The notes: generated from the sequence alone by a model not told the origin. DNA of 64,000 bases from Comamonas koreensis (GCF_021026195.1 NZ_JAJNCT010000005.1:461231-525230), one strand, 5' to 3'; counted from the first letter of the stretch, positions 49,391 to 58,487 are shown. Made by a program: numbers and translations.

Positions 49391-51634
49391 TTATTGCTGT
49401 TGTTGTTGCTGCTGGTCGGCAGCACCGTCCACGCGGGGTTCGCGTGGTTCGCGGTTCTGGCGAGGAGCGCGATCGCCGCGGTCACCACGGTCGCCGCGTG
49501 GCTCACGGAACTCGCGTGGTTCACGCTCAGGCATGCCGGCCGGACGGTCCAGCAGCGCCTTCATCGACAGCTTGACACGGCCCTTTTCGTCCGTCTCCAG
49601 CACCTTGACCTTGACGACCTGGCCTTCGCTCAGGTAGTCGGTCACCTTTTCCACGCGCTCGTGGGCGATCTGGCTGATGTGCAGCAGACCGTCCTTGCCG
49701 GGCAGCAGGTTCACCAGTGCACCGAATTCGAGGATCTTGACGATCGGGCCTTCGTAGATCTTACCGATTTCGACTTCGGCGGTGATCTCTTCGATGCGGC
49801 GCTTGGCTTCGTCAGCCTTGGCGCCATCGGTGGCGGCGATGGTGATGGTGCCATCCTCCTCGATGTTGATCTGGGTGCCGGTCTCTTCGGTCAGCGCACG
49901 GATGGTGGCGCCGCCCTTGCCGATCACGTCACGGATCTTCTCGGGGTTGATCTTCATCGTGTACAGCTTGGGCGCGAACGACGAGACTTCCGCCTTGGCT
50001 TCGCCCATCGCTTCTTGCATCTTGCCCAGGATGTGCATGCGCGCTTCCTTGGCTTGTGCCAGTGCCACTTGCATGATTTCCTTGGTGATGCCCTGGATCT
50101 TGATGTCCATCTGCAGCGCGGTAATACCGTTGGTGGTACCGGCTACCTTGAAGTCCATGTCACCCAGATGATCTTCGTCACCCAGGATGTCGGTCAGCAC
50201 GGCAAACTTGTTGTCTTCCTTGATCAGACCCATGGCGATACCGGCCACGTGGGCCTTCATCGGGACGCCAGCGTCCATCATCGACAGGCAGCCGCCGCAG
50301 ACCGAAGCCATCGACGAGGAACCGTTCGATTCGGTGATTTCCGACACCACGCGGATGGTGTAGGGGAACTCTTCCTTCGAAGGCAGGCAAGCGGCCAGAG
50401 CGCGCTTGGCCAGACGGCCGTGGCCGATTTCGCGGCGCTTGGTCGAGCCCATGCGGCCCACTTCGCCGGTGGCAAAGGGAGGCATGTTGTAGTGGAACAG
50501 GAAGCGGTCTTCAAACTCGCCAGCCAGGGCGTCGATACGCTGTGCATCGCGCTCGGTGCCCAGCGTGGAGATCACCAGCGCCTGGGTTTCACCACGGGTG
50601 AACAGGGCCGAGCCGTGGGTGCGTGGCAGCACGGACGAGCGGATCTCGATAGGACGCACGGTGCGGGTGTCGCGGCCGTCGATACGGGGCTCACCAGCCA
50701 GAATCTGCGAGCGCACAATGCGCGCTTCGATGTCGAACAGCATGCCGTCGACCTTGACGCCGTCAAAGGCCACGCCTTGCTCGGTCAGGCCAGCCTTCAC
50801 AGCGGCGTAAGCCTGGCGGCAGGCCAGCGTACGGGCTTGCTTGTTGCGCAGCTGGTAAGCGTCGCGCAGAGCGGCATCGCCCAGCTCGCCAACCTTGGCG
50901 ATCAGTGCTTCGTCCTTGGCAGGAGCGGCCCAGTCCCATACGGGCTTGCCGGCTTCGCGCACCAGTTCGTGGATCACGTTGATCGCCACTTGGCTTTGCT
51001 CGTGGCCATAGACCACGGCGCCCAGCATCACTTCTTCAGGCAGTTGTTGGGCTTCGGATTCGACCATCAGCACAGCAGCTTCGGTACCTGCCACCACCAG
51101 ATCCATCAGCGAATCCTTGCGCTGGGTCTGACCGGGGTTGAGCACGTATTCGCCGTTGATGTAACCCACGCGGGCAGCACCGATAGGGCCGTTGAAAGGA
51201 ATGCCCGAGATGGACAGGGCAGCGGACACGGCGATCATCGCAGCGATGTCGGCATCCACTTCAGGGTTCAGCGAGATGGTGTGGATGACCACATGCACGT
51301 CGTTGTAGAAACCTTCGGGGAACAGCGGGCGAATCGGGCGGTCGATCAGACGGCTGGTCAGGGTTTCGAGTTCGCTCGGCTTGGCTTCGCGCTTGAAGAA
51401 GCTGCCAGGGATCTTGCCTGCAGCGTAGGTCTTCTCGATGTAGTCAACGGTCAGTGGGAAAAAGTCCTGACCGGCCTTGGCGATCTTGGAGCCCACCACG
51501 GTAGCCAGCACCACGGTGTCGTCGATGTTGACCAGCACCGCGCCGGAAGCCTGGCGAGCGATTTCACCGGTTTCCATGGTGACCGTGTGCTGGCCCCACT
51601 GGAAAGTCTTGGTGACTTTGTTGAATATGGACAT
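49391..51634 (-). CDS. pnp: Polyribonucleotide nucleotidyltransferase (PNPase)
   Basis: A 747-residue 3'-to-5' phosphorolytic exoribonuclease. Two RNase PH-like cores are present (first [26 protein letters not shown] in part; second [15 protein letters not shown]), followed by a KH domain ([25 protein letters not shown]; landmark VIGKGG) and an S1 domain ([28 protein letters not shown]; landmark GKDGLLHIS). The C-terminus has an Arg/Asp/Glu repeat ([18 protein letters not shown] type) and ends in a run of glutamines. It lies downstream of rpsO, as in E. coli, with a leader hairpin that may serve RNase III-based autoregulation. Confidence 0.98.
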   Translation of the reverse strand: MSIFNKVTKTFQWGQHTVTMETGEIARQASGAVLVNIDDTVVLATVVGSKIAKAGQDFFPLTVDYIEKTYAAGKIPGSFFKREAKPSELETLTSRLIDRPIRPLFPEGFYNDVHVVIHTISLNPEVDADIAAMIAVSAALSISGIPFNGPIGAARVGYINGEYVLNPGQTQRKDSLMDLVVAGTEAAVLMVESEAQQLPEEVMLGAVVYGHEQSQVAINVIHELVREAGKPVWDWAAPAKDEALIAKVGELGDAALRDAYQLRNKQARTLACRQAYAAVKAGLTEQGVAFDGVKVDGMLFDIEARIVRSQILAGEPRIDGRDTRTVRPIEIRSSVLPRTHGSALFTRGETQALVISTLGTERDAQRIDALAGEFEDRFLFHYNMPPFATGEVGRMGSTKRREIGHGRLAKRALAACLPSKEEFPYTIRVVSEITESNGSSSMASVCGGCLSMMDAGVPMKAHVAGIAMGLIKEDNKFAVLTDILGDEDHLGDMDFKVAGTTNGITALQMDIKIQGITKEIMQVALAQAKEARMHILGKMQEAMGEAKAEVSSFAPKLYTMKINPEKIRDVIGKGGATIRALTEETGTQINIEEDGTITIAATDGAKADEAKRRIEEITAEVEIGKIYEGPIVKILEFGALVNLLPGKDGLLHISQIAHERVEKVTDYLSEGQVVKVKVLETDEKGRVKLSMKALLDRPAGMPEREPREFREPRGDRGDRGDRAPRQNREPREPRVDGAADQQQQQQQ

Positions 51635-51700
51635 AGATTGCTCCTGGTTAAACAGCCAAAAACCTGTCGGTTTTCAGCAGGAGCCGGCATTCAGAACACG

Positions 51701-51760
51701 ATGCCATTCCAGGGAGGTTGACGGCCTTGAACCCGGGGTTCAGCCCCCTTGGAATGACAC
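51701..51760 (-). promoter_or_regulatory. Long stem-loop in the rpsO-pnp intergenic leader
   Basis: CATTCCA (51705-51711) pairs with TGGAATG (51750-51756), and the pairing continues inward through GGGAGG-type and CCCCCT-type strands with few mismatches, enclosing a GAACC/GGTTC mini-hairpin. It lies about 65 bases before the pnp start, the place where E. coli has the RNase III-processed pnp autoregulatory hairpin. Function here is inferred. Confidence 0.55.
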
Positions 51761-51789
51761 AGCTTCGCTCTGTTTGCGCGGCGTTGAAG

Positions 51790-51825
51790 TAAAAAACGCC
51801 TGAGCTAGCGGACTAACTCAGGCGT
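51790..51825 (-). terminator. Intrinsic terminator between rpsO and pnp
   Basis: On the minus strand ACGCCTGAG and CTCAGGCGT arms are separated by a 12-base loop and followed by TTTTTT. It starts about 20 bp after the rpsO stop. Partial termination here would set the rpsO to pnp ratio, as known for E. coli. Confidence 0.85.
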
Positions 51826-51843
51826 CTCCATCTCACCCTGGGC

Positions 51844-52110
51844 TTACTTACGCAGGCCCAGCTTAGCGATCAGTGCAGTGTAACGGTCAGCGTCCTTGGA
51901 CTTGAGGTAGTCCAACAGCTTACGACGACGGCTCACCATGCGCAGCAGGCCGCGACGACCGTGGTGGTCCTTGGCATGCGTCTTGAAGTGAGGGGTCAGT
52001 TCGTTGATACGGGCGGTCAGCAGAGCCACTTGGACTTCTGGACTACCAGTATCGTTAGCGGAACGTGCGTTGGCCTGTACAACTTCGGCCTTGATAGATG
52101 CGGCGATCAT
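51844..52110 (-). CDS. rpsO: 30S ribosomal protein S15
   Basis: An 88-residue ribosomal protein binding 16S r[55 protein letters not shown] (landmarks [10 protein letters not shown] and [10 protein letters not shown]) is the universal S15 core. It is the first gene of the rpsO-pnp unit, with its own terminator behind it. Confidence 0.98.
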   Translation of the reverse strand: MIAASIKAEVVQANARSANDTGSPEVQVALLTARINELTPHFKTHAKDHHGRRGLLRMVSRRRKLLDYLKSKDADRYTALIAKLGLRK

Positions 52111-52242
52111 GTGTTTTCCTTATAAGGAACACCGGCTTGCGCTGGCATTCTGGTTACTTGCGCCACAGCCGGAAAAGCTTGTGACGTGCGTCTTGCACCA
52201 TGCAAAACCCTGCAATTATACCCAACTTCCAATTCTTGGGAT

Positions 52243-52572
52243 TCAGGCCCAAAACCGCACCAAAGCCGATGCCGCGGCACCCAACACCACCACCAGCAAA
52301 AACGGCGCACGCAGCGCCAGCGCGATGATGGCCACCGCCAGCGCTGCCAGGCGGGCATCCAGCACCAGTTGTTGGCCACTGACGAGGGTGTTCATGGCGG
52401 TCAGGGCCGCCAGCAGCGCAATCGTCAGCGCCCCTGCTACCCGGGCCATGCGCGGGTGGCGCAGCCAGTGCGCCGGTACGCCATAGCCCAGCAGCTTGGT
52501 GGCATAGGTCACGGCGCTGGCCAGCAGCACCCAGATCCACCAGTGGTTGCCCACATCTGCCATCGCGTTCAT
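52243..52572 (-). CDS. azlD: AzlD-family branched-chain amino-acid transport protein
   Basis: A 109-residue protein with about four short membrane helices. WWIWVLLASAVTYATKLLGYGVP and ALTIALLAALTAMNTLVSGQQL match AzlD. It forms the small subunit of the AzlCD branched-chain amino-acid exporter. The ATG at 52572 overlaps the azlC stop by 4 bp. Confidence 0.9.
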   Translation of the reverse strand: MNAMADVGNHWWIWVLLASAVTYATKLLGYGVPAHWLRHPRMARVAGALTIALLAALTAMNTLVSGQQLVLDARLAALAVAIIALALRAPFLLVVVLGAAASALVRFWA

Positions 52573-53291
52573 CGTGCGGCCTCCTGCGCGCTGGTGCCCT
52601 GCCCGGCCGGGCCGCTGCTGCGCGATGCATAGCCCCAGGCAGCACCCACCAATGCCGCGATCAGGATAGGCACCCCCGGCGCCACCCAGGGTACCGCCAG
52701 CATGGCGATGCTGGCAGCCACCACCGCCAGCGCAATGGGCTCCCTGTGCGTCAGGCGCGGCCACAGCAGGCCCATGAAGGCGGCCACCGCTGCACCATCC
52801 AGCCCCCAGCGCCCCGGGTCGCCCAGGGCATTGCCCAGCAAGGCGCCTGCGGCGGTGAACAGATTCCACAGCAGGTAGACGCCCACGCCAGCGGTCCAGA
52901 AACCGCGCTTTTGCTCGGCTTTGTCGGTTTGCCCCAGCGCGGTGGCGGCCGATTCATCGATTGTCAGCTGCGCCGACAGCAGGCGCGCCAGGCCGCGCGG
53001 ACCCAGCAAGGCGGCCATCTGCATGCCGTAGACCGCATTGCGCACGCCCAGCAAGCTGGCCGCGCCCAGGGCCGCTGCGCCGGCGCCACCGCCCGCAACC
53101 ACGCCGACAAACGCAAACTGCGAGCCGCCGGTAAACATCAGCAGGCTCAAGGCGCAGGTCTGCCAGACCGACAGGCCTGCCGCCACCCCGAGCGCGCCAA
53201 AGGAGATGCCATATAAACCGGTTGCCACGCTGATCGACACGCCCATGCGCACGGCAGGCGAGGACCACAACCCTGAACTGTTAGAAGCCAT
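52569..53291 (-). CDS. azlC: AzlC-family branched-chain amino-acid permease
   Basis: A 240-residue inner-membrane protein with about six to eight helices. GISFGALGVAAGLSVWQTCALSLLMFTGGSQFAFVGV (landmarks LSVWQTCALSLLMFTGGSQF) is the AzlC/YgaZ signature. It forms an efflux system with AzlD for leucine, valine or azaleucine. No regulator gene adjoins it. Confidence 0.93.
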   Translation of the reverse strand: MASNSSGLWSSPAVRMGVSISVATGLYGISFGALGVAAGLSVWQTCALSLLMFTGGSQFAFVGVVAGGGAGAAALGAASLLGVRNAVYGMQMAALLGPRGLARLLSAQLTIDESAATALGQTDKAEQKRGFWTAGVGVYLLWNLFTAAGALLGNALGDPGRWGLDGAAVAAFMGLLWPRLTHREPIALAVVAASIAMLAVPWVAPGVPILIAALVGAAWGYASRSSGPAGQGTSAQEAAR

Positions 53292-53358
53292 GGGCGGCGA
53301 TTTTAGAGGCTGTTGCGCCTGGCGCGCGCCACTGCCAGTACTTTGCGCTCAGCAGGCG

Positions 53359-53394
53359 CAAAAAAGCCCGCGGGGCCAGGGGCCTTGCGGGCTT
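53359..53394 (-). terminator. Intrinsic terminator of the amidohydrolase-MFS-GAF operon
   Basis: On the minus strand AAGCCCGC and GCGGGCTT arms with a 15-base loop run into TTTTTT. It lies about 20 bp after the GAF gene stop. Confidence 0.8.
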
Positions 53395-53414
53395 GGGTGG
53401 TGGCAAGCTGGCGC

Positions 53415-53951
53415 TCAGACGCTTTGCAGGCTGGCGCTGTCAATGCCACGCGCTGCCTCGCGTGCGGTTTCGCGGGCCGAGGCCAGTGCCGGCACGCAGA
53501 CACCGGCCACCAGGTGGATCAGCGCCTCGGGCACATCGTTGTAGGCGCCGCGCGGGCCCAGGATATTGATGGAGCCCAGCACCTCACCGCCGTACCAGAC
53601 GGGGATGTTCAGCACCGCATGCAGGCCCCGGGCGACCAGGTCCTCGGCTTCGGAGAAGACGGTACGGATGTCGGCCTCGTCCCGCCCGATATAGGGCAGG
53701 CCCTGGTCCAGCACCCGGCCCGACCAGGGGCCCTTGCCGGTGGCCTTGAAGCCGCCCAGCGGGCTGATGGCCTCGTTGGACGAATAGATGCGGCGCATCA
53801 GCTTTTCCTGCCGCAGGTAGACCAGGCCGGTCAGCAGGCCGTAGCCAAACAGCTGCTGGCAGCTGTCGGCAATAGCGGCCCAGTGGCGCTCGGCATCGCT
53901 GCTCTGGCCCAAGGTGTGGGCCAGGCGGCCCAGGATATGGGTGGTGCTCAT
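53415..53951 (-). CDS. GAF-domain protein
   Basis: A 178-residue soluble protein consisting of one GAF-type sensory fold. FGYGLLTGLVYL, GPWSGRVLDQGLPYIGRDEADIRTVFSEAEDLVARGLHAVLNIPVWYGGEVLGSINIL (landmarks GLHAVLNIPV and GEVLGSINIL) show the GAF beta-sheet and ligand pocket. No output domain is present. It overlaps the MFS gene by 4 bp and is the last gene of a three-gene operon. It may bind the transported compound or act as an enzyme on it, but its role is unknown. Confidence 0.85.
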   Translation of the reverse strand: MSTTHILGRLAHTLGQSSDAERHWAAIADSCQQLFGYGLLTGLVYLRQEKLMRRIYSSNEAISPLGGFKATGKGPWSGRVLDQGLPYIGRDEADIRTVFSEAEDLVARGLHAVLNIPVWYGGEVLGSINILGPRGAYNDVPEALIHLVAGVCVPALASARETAREAARGIDSASLQSV

Positions 53952-55306
53952 TGCTGAATTCCTTCCAGGGACACGCCATGGGTGTTCTTGCCGAACAGCA
54001 AAATGCCCATGCCGCCGACAAACAGCACACCGGTCATCAGCGCAAACACGCCACCAAAGCCCAGCACCGGATAGGCGGCCCCCACGATGGTGGGCGAGGC
54101 AATCGAGCCGATACGCGCCAGCGCCGAGGCCGTTCCCATGCCGGTGGCACGGATGGAGGTCGGGTAGATCTCCGAGGTGTAGGTGTACTGGCCGGCAATC
54201 ACGCCGTTCATGCCAAAGGACAGCAGCATGCTCAGCAGGATGATCTCCTGGTCGGCGCCCGCAAAGGCCAGGCCGAGCGCTGCCAGACAGGACACCAGCA
54301 TGTAGGCCAGGATGGTGTACTTGCGGCCGATCTTGTCGTTCAGGTAGGCAGCCGAGTAGTACCCCGGGATCTGCGCCAGGTAGATCAGGATGGTGAAGGA
54401 AAAGCTCTTGGTCACCGCAAAGCCACGCGCCACCAGCAGGCTGGGAATCCAGACCAGGAAGGCGTAGTAGCAGAACATCACCGTGATCCAGAACACCCAG
54501 ACCACCAAGGTGGTTTGCAGGTACTGGGGCTTGACCAACGTAGCCAGCTTGGCCCAGGCGCCTTGCACCGCCGAGTCAGCAGCCTTGGCCGCCAGGCTCA
54601 TCTTCACCGGCTCGGGCAGCGGCTTGCCGCTGCTGCGCAGCACCTGCGCTTCAATTTCGGTACAGATCCGGCTGGCCTCTTCATGGCGGCCCATCTCTTC
54701 CAGCCAACGGGGCGATTCGAACAGCGCGCGGCGCATCCACAGCAGGAACACCACGGGCACCGAGGCGATGACCATGATCCAGCGCCAGCCGTCCGCACTC
54801 ATCGGCACGATGAAATAACCCAGCAGTGCCGACATCACAAAACCAAAGGAGAAGAAGCCCGCCAGCGCACCGGTGAAGCGGCCCCGGTAGCGGCTGCTGA
54901 CAAACTCGGCCAGGTAAGGCGCCACGATGGCACCCTCGGCGCCCATGCCCACACCGGCAATCATGCGCAGAATGTAGAACTCATGGAAATTGGTGGCAAA
55001 GGCATTGATGAAAGTGGCCACGCAAAACAGCACCAGCGCCCACATCATCACGACCTTGCGGCCAAAGCGGTCGCCCAGCATGCCCGACAGCAGCGCCCCC
55101 ACCAGAAAGCCGACATAGGTGCTGCTGGCAATCCAGCCGGCCTGGATGCCGGTCAACCCCCATTGTTCGCGCAGCGACGGCAGGATGAAGGCGATGATGC
55201 CCGCATCCAGCGCCTCGAAGGCCAGGCCCAGGCCGCCAATGATGAGCAAGGTGAAATGGAAGCGGCTGAAAGGCAGCCGCTCCAGACGTTCGGAAGCGTT
55301 ATACAT
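53948..55306 (-). CDS. MFS transporter of the sugar/aromatic-acid porter type
   Basis: A 452-residue inner-membrane symporter with twelve helices. ALDAGIIAFILPSLREQWGL in helix 1, GMLGDRFGRKVVMMWALVL (MFS motif A) and GAEGAIVAPYLAEFVSSRYRGR (the PESPR-like motif region) place it with metabolite:H+ symporters such as 4-hydroxybenzoate and related carriers. The ATG at 55306 was chosen because the 19 preceding residues in the open frame overlap the upstream gene end. It should import the substrate for the amidohydrolase (inference). Confidence 0.9.
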   Translation of the reverse strand: MYNASERLERLPFSRFHFTLLIIGGLGLAFEALDAGIIAFILPSLREQWGLTGIQAGWIASSTYVGFLVGALLSGMLGDRFGRKVVMMWALVLFCVATFINAFATNFHEFYILRMIAGVGMGAEGAIVAPYLAEFVSSRYRGRFTGALAGFFSFGFVMSALLGYFIVPMSADGWRWIMVIASVPVVFLLWMRRALFESPRWLEEMGRHEEASRICTEIEAQVLRSSGKPLPEPVKMSLAAKAADSAVQGAWAKLATLVKPQYLQTTLVVWVFWITVMFCYYAFLVWIPSLLVARGFAVTKSFSFTILIYLAQIPGYYSAAYLNDKIGRKYTILAYMLVSCLAALGLAFAGADQEIILLSMLLSFGMNGVIAGQYTYTSEIYPTSIRATGMGTASALARIGSIASPTIVGAAYPVLGFGGVFALMTGVLFVGGMGILLFGKNTHGVSLEGIQQ

Positions 55307-55331
55307 AGAGTGGTGCTCGCTCAAAGGCCCA

Positions 55332-56564
55332 TCAGCAGGCGTTCTTGTGGATGAAGCCGTCACGCATGATCAGCTTGATCGCCGTGTCATGCTGGGTCAG
55401 CACCGATACATCTTCCAGCGGGTTGCCATCGACCAGCAGCAAGTCCGCATAGGCGTTCTCCACCACTTCGCCCAGCAGGCCTTCGTGGTTCAGAATCTCG
55501 GCGCCGATGAGCGTTGCCTGTTGCACCACCTTGGCATGGCCCAGCACCTGGGCGCGCAGCACCAGCTCGTCCGATTGCATGTAGTGCGTCTCGCCCAGCA
55601 AATCGCTGCCAAAACCCATCTTCACGCCAGCGGCGTCCAGCACTTCCAGCGCCTTGAGGCCGTTGGTGCGCACCTTGGCAATCTTTTGCACCGACTCGTC
55701 GGGCAGACCGTACTTGGCACCGTCGTTGGCCAGGCCTTCGTAGGTGATCAGGGTCGGCACCATGTAGGCACCCTTTTCCTGCATCAGCTTGGCGGTGGGT
55801 GCATCGACCAGGTTGCCGTGCTCGATGGTGCGCACGCCGCACTCGATGGCGCGGGTGATGGCCTGGGGCGTATACGCATGGGCCATCACATAGGTGTTCG
55901 CATTGTGGGCCTCTTCAACGATGGCGGTCAGCTCCGACACCGAAAAGCCCAGGTTGTTGATCGGATCGTTCGGCGACGCCACACCGCCCGAGGCCATCAC
56001 CTTGATCTGGGTGGCACCCTTCAGGATCTCTTCGCGCACCGCCAGGCGGCAGGCATCAACGCCATCTACCACCTTGCCGATATTGCCGATCTTGTAGGCG
56101 CAGGAACAGGGGTCGAGCGTGTCATTGCGCGCCCGGAAATCTCCATGGCCGCCGGTTTGCGACAGCGCCTTGCCAGCGCAGAACAGGCGCGGGCCGGCCA
56201 CCTGGCGGGTACGCACCCCTTCGGCCAGCGCCCAGTCGGCACCACCAGCATCGCGCACCGAGGTAAAGCCCCGGTCGATCATGCCCTTCATGATGGGCAG
56301 CGCGCGCAGCAGCGCCAGCGCATTGGGCAGGTTGGCAACCGCACCCAGGTTGAAGCCCGAGGCCATCACATGCACGTGGCAGTCGATCAGGCCGGGCATC
56401 AAGGTCATCCCCTTGGCATCGATGACGGTGGCATCGGCCACCTCAAAGTCTTCGGCGCTGATCTTTTCGATCAGACCGTTGCGCACCAAAATGGTATGAG
56501 TAGAAGTCAATACGAGATGTCGGGTGTCGAGAATCTTGGCATTGCGGATCAGGGTGGATTGCAT
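55332..56564 (-). CDS. Metal-dependent amidohydrolase (imidazolonepropionase/prolidase-like)
   Basis: A 410-residue amidohydrolase. Metal ligands are visible in order: the HxH of GLIDCHVHVM (about residues 61-68), the probable carboxylated lysine in IKVMASGGVAS, histidines in MAHAYTP and TIEHGNL, and the aspartate in GFGSDLLGE. A small beta-sandwich subdomain flanks the barrel at both ends. Family members cleave N-acyl or Xaa-Pro-type amide bonds; the substrate is unknown. First gene of the operon, divergent from a LysR gene that probably controls it. Confidence 0.92.
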   Translation of the reverse strand: MQSTLIRNAKILDTRHLVLTSTHTILVRNGLIEKISAEDFEVADATVIDAKGMTLMPGLIDCHVHVMASGFNLGAVANLPNALALLRALPIMKGMIDRGFTSVRDAGGADWALAEGVRTRQVAGPRLFCAGKALSQTGGHGDFRARNDTLDPCSCAYKIGNIGKVVDGVDACRLAVREEILKGATQIKVMASGGVASPNDPINNLGFSVSELTAIVEEAHNANTYVMAHAYTPQAITRAIECGVRTIEHGNLVDAPTAKLMQEKGAYMVPTLITYEGLANDGAKYGLPDESVQKIAKVRTNGLKALEVLDAAGVKMGFGSDLLGETHYMQSDELVLRAQVLGHAKVVQQATLIGAEILNHEGLLGEVVENAYADLLLVDGNPLEDVSVLTQHDTAIKLIMRDGFIHKNAC

Positions 56565-56645
56565 AATCGGTTTTGGCGTTCACAGCGCCATGGTTGCCTC
56601 TAATGCCCCGAACTCTAGCCAAGCTGCAACAATATGTGGCAATGA

Positions 56646-56657
56646 CATGACGTCATG
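56646..56657. promoter_or_regulatory. Perfect 12-bp palindrome in the amidohydrolase/LysR divergent region
   Basis: CATGACGTCATG is its own reverse complement and lies 45 bp before the LysR ATG and 82 bp before the amidohydrolase ATG. It is a candidate operator. The central bases do not look like a classical T-N11-A site, so the binding protein is uncertain. Confidence 0.4.
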
Positions 56658-56701
56658 CATCTGCCAATTTTTCCTACCATCATGAGTGGAGCTCATACCC
56701 C

Positions 56702-57607
56702 ATGCGCCGTCGCTGCCCCACGATTTCAGAGCTGAACGCTTTCCTGCTGTCGGCGCAGCACCTGTCGTTTTCCAAGGCCGCCAAGGAGCTGTTTGTCACG
56801 GAAAGCGCCATCAGCCGCCATATCGCGGGCCTGGAGGCCTACCTGGGCCACCCCCTGTTCATGCGCCGCAGCCATGGCTTGGCGCTGACCCATATCGGCG
56901 AGAACTACCTCAAGCTCGTGCGCCCGGCGATGGAATCGCTGGAACGCGCCACCACCCAGGTCATCTCCACCGCGCAGAATGCCCATCTGCTCAGCCTGTC
57001 GGTCGCGCCCACCTTTGCGGCCAACTGGCTGTTTCCCCGGCTGGAGAGCTTTCGCGCCAGCAACCCGCACATCGCCATCCACTTTGTGCGCTACAGCACC
57101 ACCGACAGCGCCGAGACCGGCGATGGCTTCGATGCCTCCATCCAGTACGGCTACGGCGACTGGCCGATTGCCGATGCCCAGTACCTGATCGGGCGCGAGA
57201 CCAGCATCGTCTGCTCGCCCAGCTACTTGCAGCAGCACCCGATTGCGCACTTCAGCGACCTCAAGCAGTGCAGCCTGCTGCAGCACATCGAGCTGCCCAC
57301 TTCCTGGGACGACTGGTTCACCGCCTACGCCGGCCCCTATGAAGGGGCACGCATAGGCCCCGGCTTCAACCTTTTCACCCTCATCATCCAGGCGGCCATT
57401 GGCGGCCTGGGCGTGGCCTTGGTCCCTAGTTGCCTGCTGCAGGAGTCGCTGGCATCACACAAACTGGTCGAGCCCTTTGGCCAGCGCTTTGAAAGCCCGC
57501 TGGGCTACTACCTCTGCGCCCCCACTTGGCGCAGCGACATGGAAAGCTACCAGCGCTTTGGCGAATGGCTGCAGCTGGAATGCCGCCGCCCTCCTACAGC
57601 CACTTGA
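56702..57607 (+). CDS. LysR-family regulator (GcvA-like), divergent from amidohydrolase operon
   Basis: A 301-residue LysR protein. SELNAFLLSAQHLSFSKAAKELFVTESAISRHIAGLE (landmarks LSFSKAAKELFVTESAISRH, residues about 19-38) is the helix-turn-helix and LSLSVAPTFAANWLFPRLESF opens the ligand domain, a pattern close to GcvA and to the LysR at 6737-7642. It probably activates the divergent amidohydrolase-MFS-GAF operon. Confidence 0.92.
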   Translation: MRRRCPTISELNAFLLSAQHLSFSKAAKELFVTESAISRHIAGLEAYLGHPLFMRRSHGLALTHIGENYLKLVRPAMESLERATTQVISTAQNAHLLSLSVAPTFAANWLFPRLESFRASNPHIAIHFVRYSTTDSAETGDGFDASIQYGYGDWPIADAQYLIGRETSIVCSPSYLQQHPIAHFSDLKQCSLLQHIELPTSWDDWFTAYAGPYEGARIGPGFNLFTLIIQAAIGGLGVALVPSCLLQESLASHKLVEPFGQRFESPLGYYLCAPTWRSDMESYQRFGEWLQLECRRPPTAT

Positions 57608-57679
57608 TCGGCTGAGGCAGCCTGGCCCCGGCCGCTTGGTTTTATGCTGGTCGCCATCTGCGATCGAAGGAGTTCTTCC

Positions 57680-58084
57680 ATGAAAACCAAGCATTCCGCC
57701 TTCAACAAAATTGCCCGCGCTGTCGCCAAGTTCAGTGGCCGGCCGGTGTGCTTTGTCGGTGCTGTCCTGGTGATTGTGCTGTGGGCGGTCAGCGGTCCGT
57801 TTTTCGGCTTCAATGACACCTGGCAGCTGGTGATCAACACCGGCACGACCATCGTCACCTTCTTGATGGTGTTCCTGATCCAGTCCACCCAGAACAGCGA
57901 CACCGAGGCCATGCAGATCAAGCTGGATGAACTGATCCGCGCCATCGAGCCGGCCCGCAACTGCATGCTCTCGCTCGAAGAGCTGGACGAAGAGGAGCTG
58001 GACGCCTTGCGCAAGGAGTTCGACATCCTGGCCGAAAAAGCGCGCCAGAAACAGGATGCACAGCAGCACTCCAGCGCTGGCTGA
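57680..58084 (+). CDS. Low-affinity iron permease family protein
   Basis: A 134-residue protein with two membrane helices (FVGAVLVIVLWAVSGPFFGF and LVINTGTTIVTFLMVFLIQ) followed by the family motif QSTQNSDTEAMQIKLDELIRAIEPARN (landmark QIKLDELI) and an acidic, helical C-terminus. It matches the bacterial low-affinity iron permease family (PF04120-type), whose transport role in bacteria is not proven. The ATG at 57680 has an AAGGAG site 11 bases upstream; a start at 57644 is less likely. Confidence 0.85.
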   Translation: MKTKHSAFNKIARAVAKFSGRPVCFVGAVLVIVLWAVSGPFFGFNDTWQLVINTGTTIVTFLMVFLIQSTQNSDTEAMQIKLDELIRAIEPARNCMLSLEELDEEELDALRKEFDILAEKARQKQDAQQHSSAG

Positions 58085-58178
58085 TATCCCCTCCCTGCGC
58101 TACGCAGGGCGGTGAGCAGCCTGCATTCACCGCTTCCGCTGCGCGCATGGGCCGCAGCCCATGCAGAGCCTGGGCATC

Positions 58179-58328
58179 TCAGCGCTTGTGCCTGTTTTTT
58201 GCCCCACCCTGGCGCGCCTTGAAGCGGGGGTTGGATTTGCAAATGACATAGATGCGGCCACGCCGCTTGACCACCTGGCAATCACGGTGGCGCTTCTTGG
58301 CTTCCTTGAGGGACGACAGAACTTGCAT
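58179..58328 (-). CDS. ykgO: Alternative (type B) 50S ribosomal protein L36
   Basis: A 49-residue basic protein on the minus strand: [17 protein letters not shown] at the start and [20 protein letters not shown] in the middle are the type B L36 pattern. It lacks the full CxxC...CxxxxH zinc ribbon of standard L36 (only two cysteines, at 17 and 30). In other proteobacteria this zinc-independent copy replaces L36 when zinc is scarce and is under Zur control. A GGAG site precedes the ATG at 58328. A Fur/Zur-like dyad lies 36-57 bases upstream. No L31 type B gene adjoins it. Confidence 0.93.
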   Translation of the reverse strand: MQVLSSLKEAKKRHRDCQVVKRRGRIYVICKSNPRFKARQGGAKNRHKR

Positions 58329-58363
58329 GCAGTGCTTCTCCAAAACAGCAACAGATGCTTAAA

Positions 58364-58385
58364 TGATAATGCATTCTCATTATCA
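58364..58385. promoter_or_regulatory. Fur/Zur-like operator before ykgO
   Basis: An 8-bp dyad, TGATAATG and CATTATCA, with a six-base spacer. The arms equal those of the classical Fur box, with slightly different spacing. Position in the ykgO promoter region favours Zur control (zinc), by analogy with other ykgO genes; Fur cannot be excluded. Confidence 0.65.
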
Positions 58386-58487
58386 ATTCAAGCATCCGTG
58401 GCTTGGAACAAGCAAGCGCCACCAGGCGACTGGGCCAACACCTGGCAGGTGCGGGCCAACAGGTTGCCAGCGACCCTGCTCCAGTGG

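Noticed and set aside
48032-51721. Open frame of about 1200 codons opposite tpiA, the quinone oxidoreductase and pnp
   Set aside because: It has no recognisable domain and overlaps three well-supported genes on the other strand; long antisense frames are common at this GC content.
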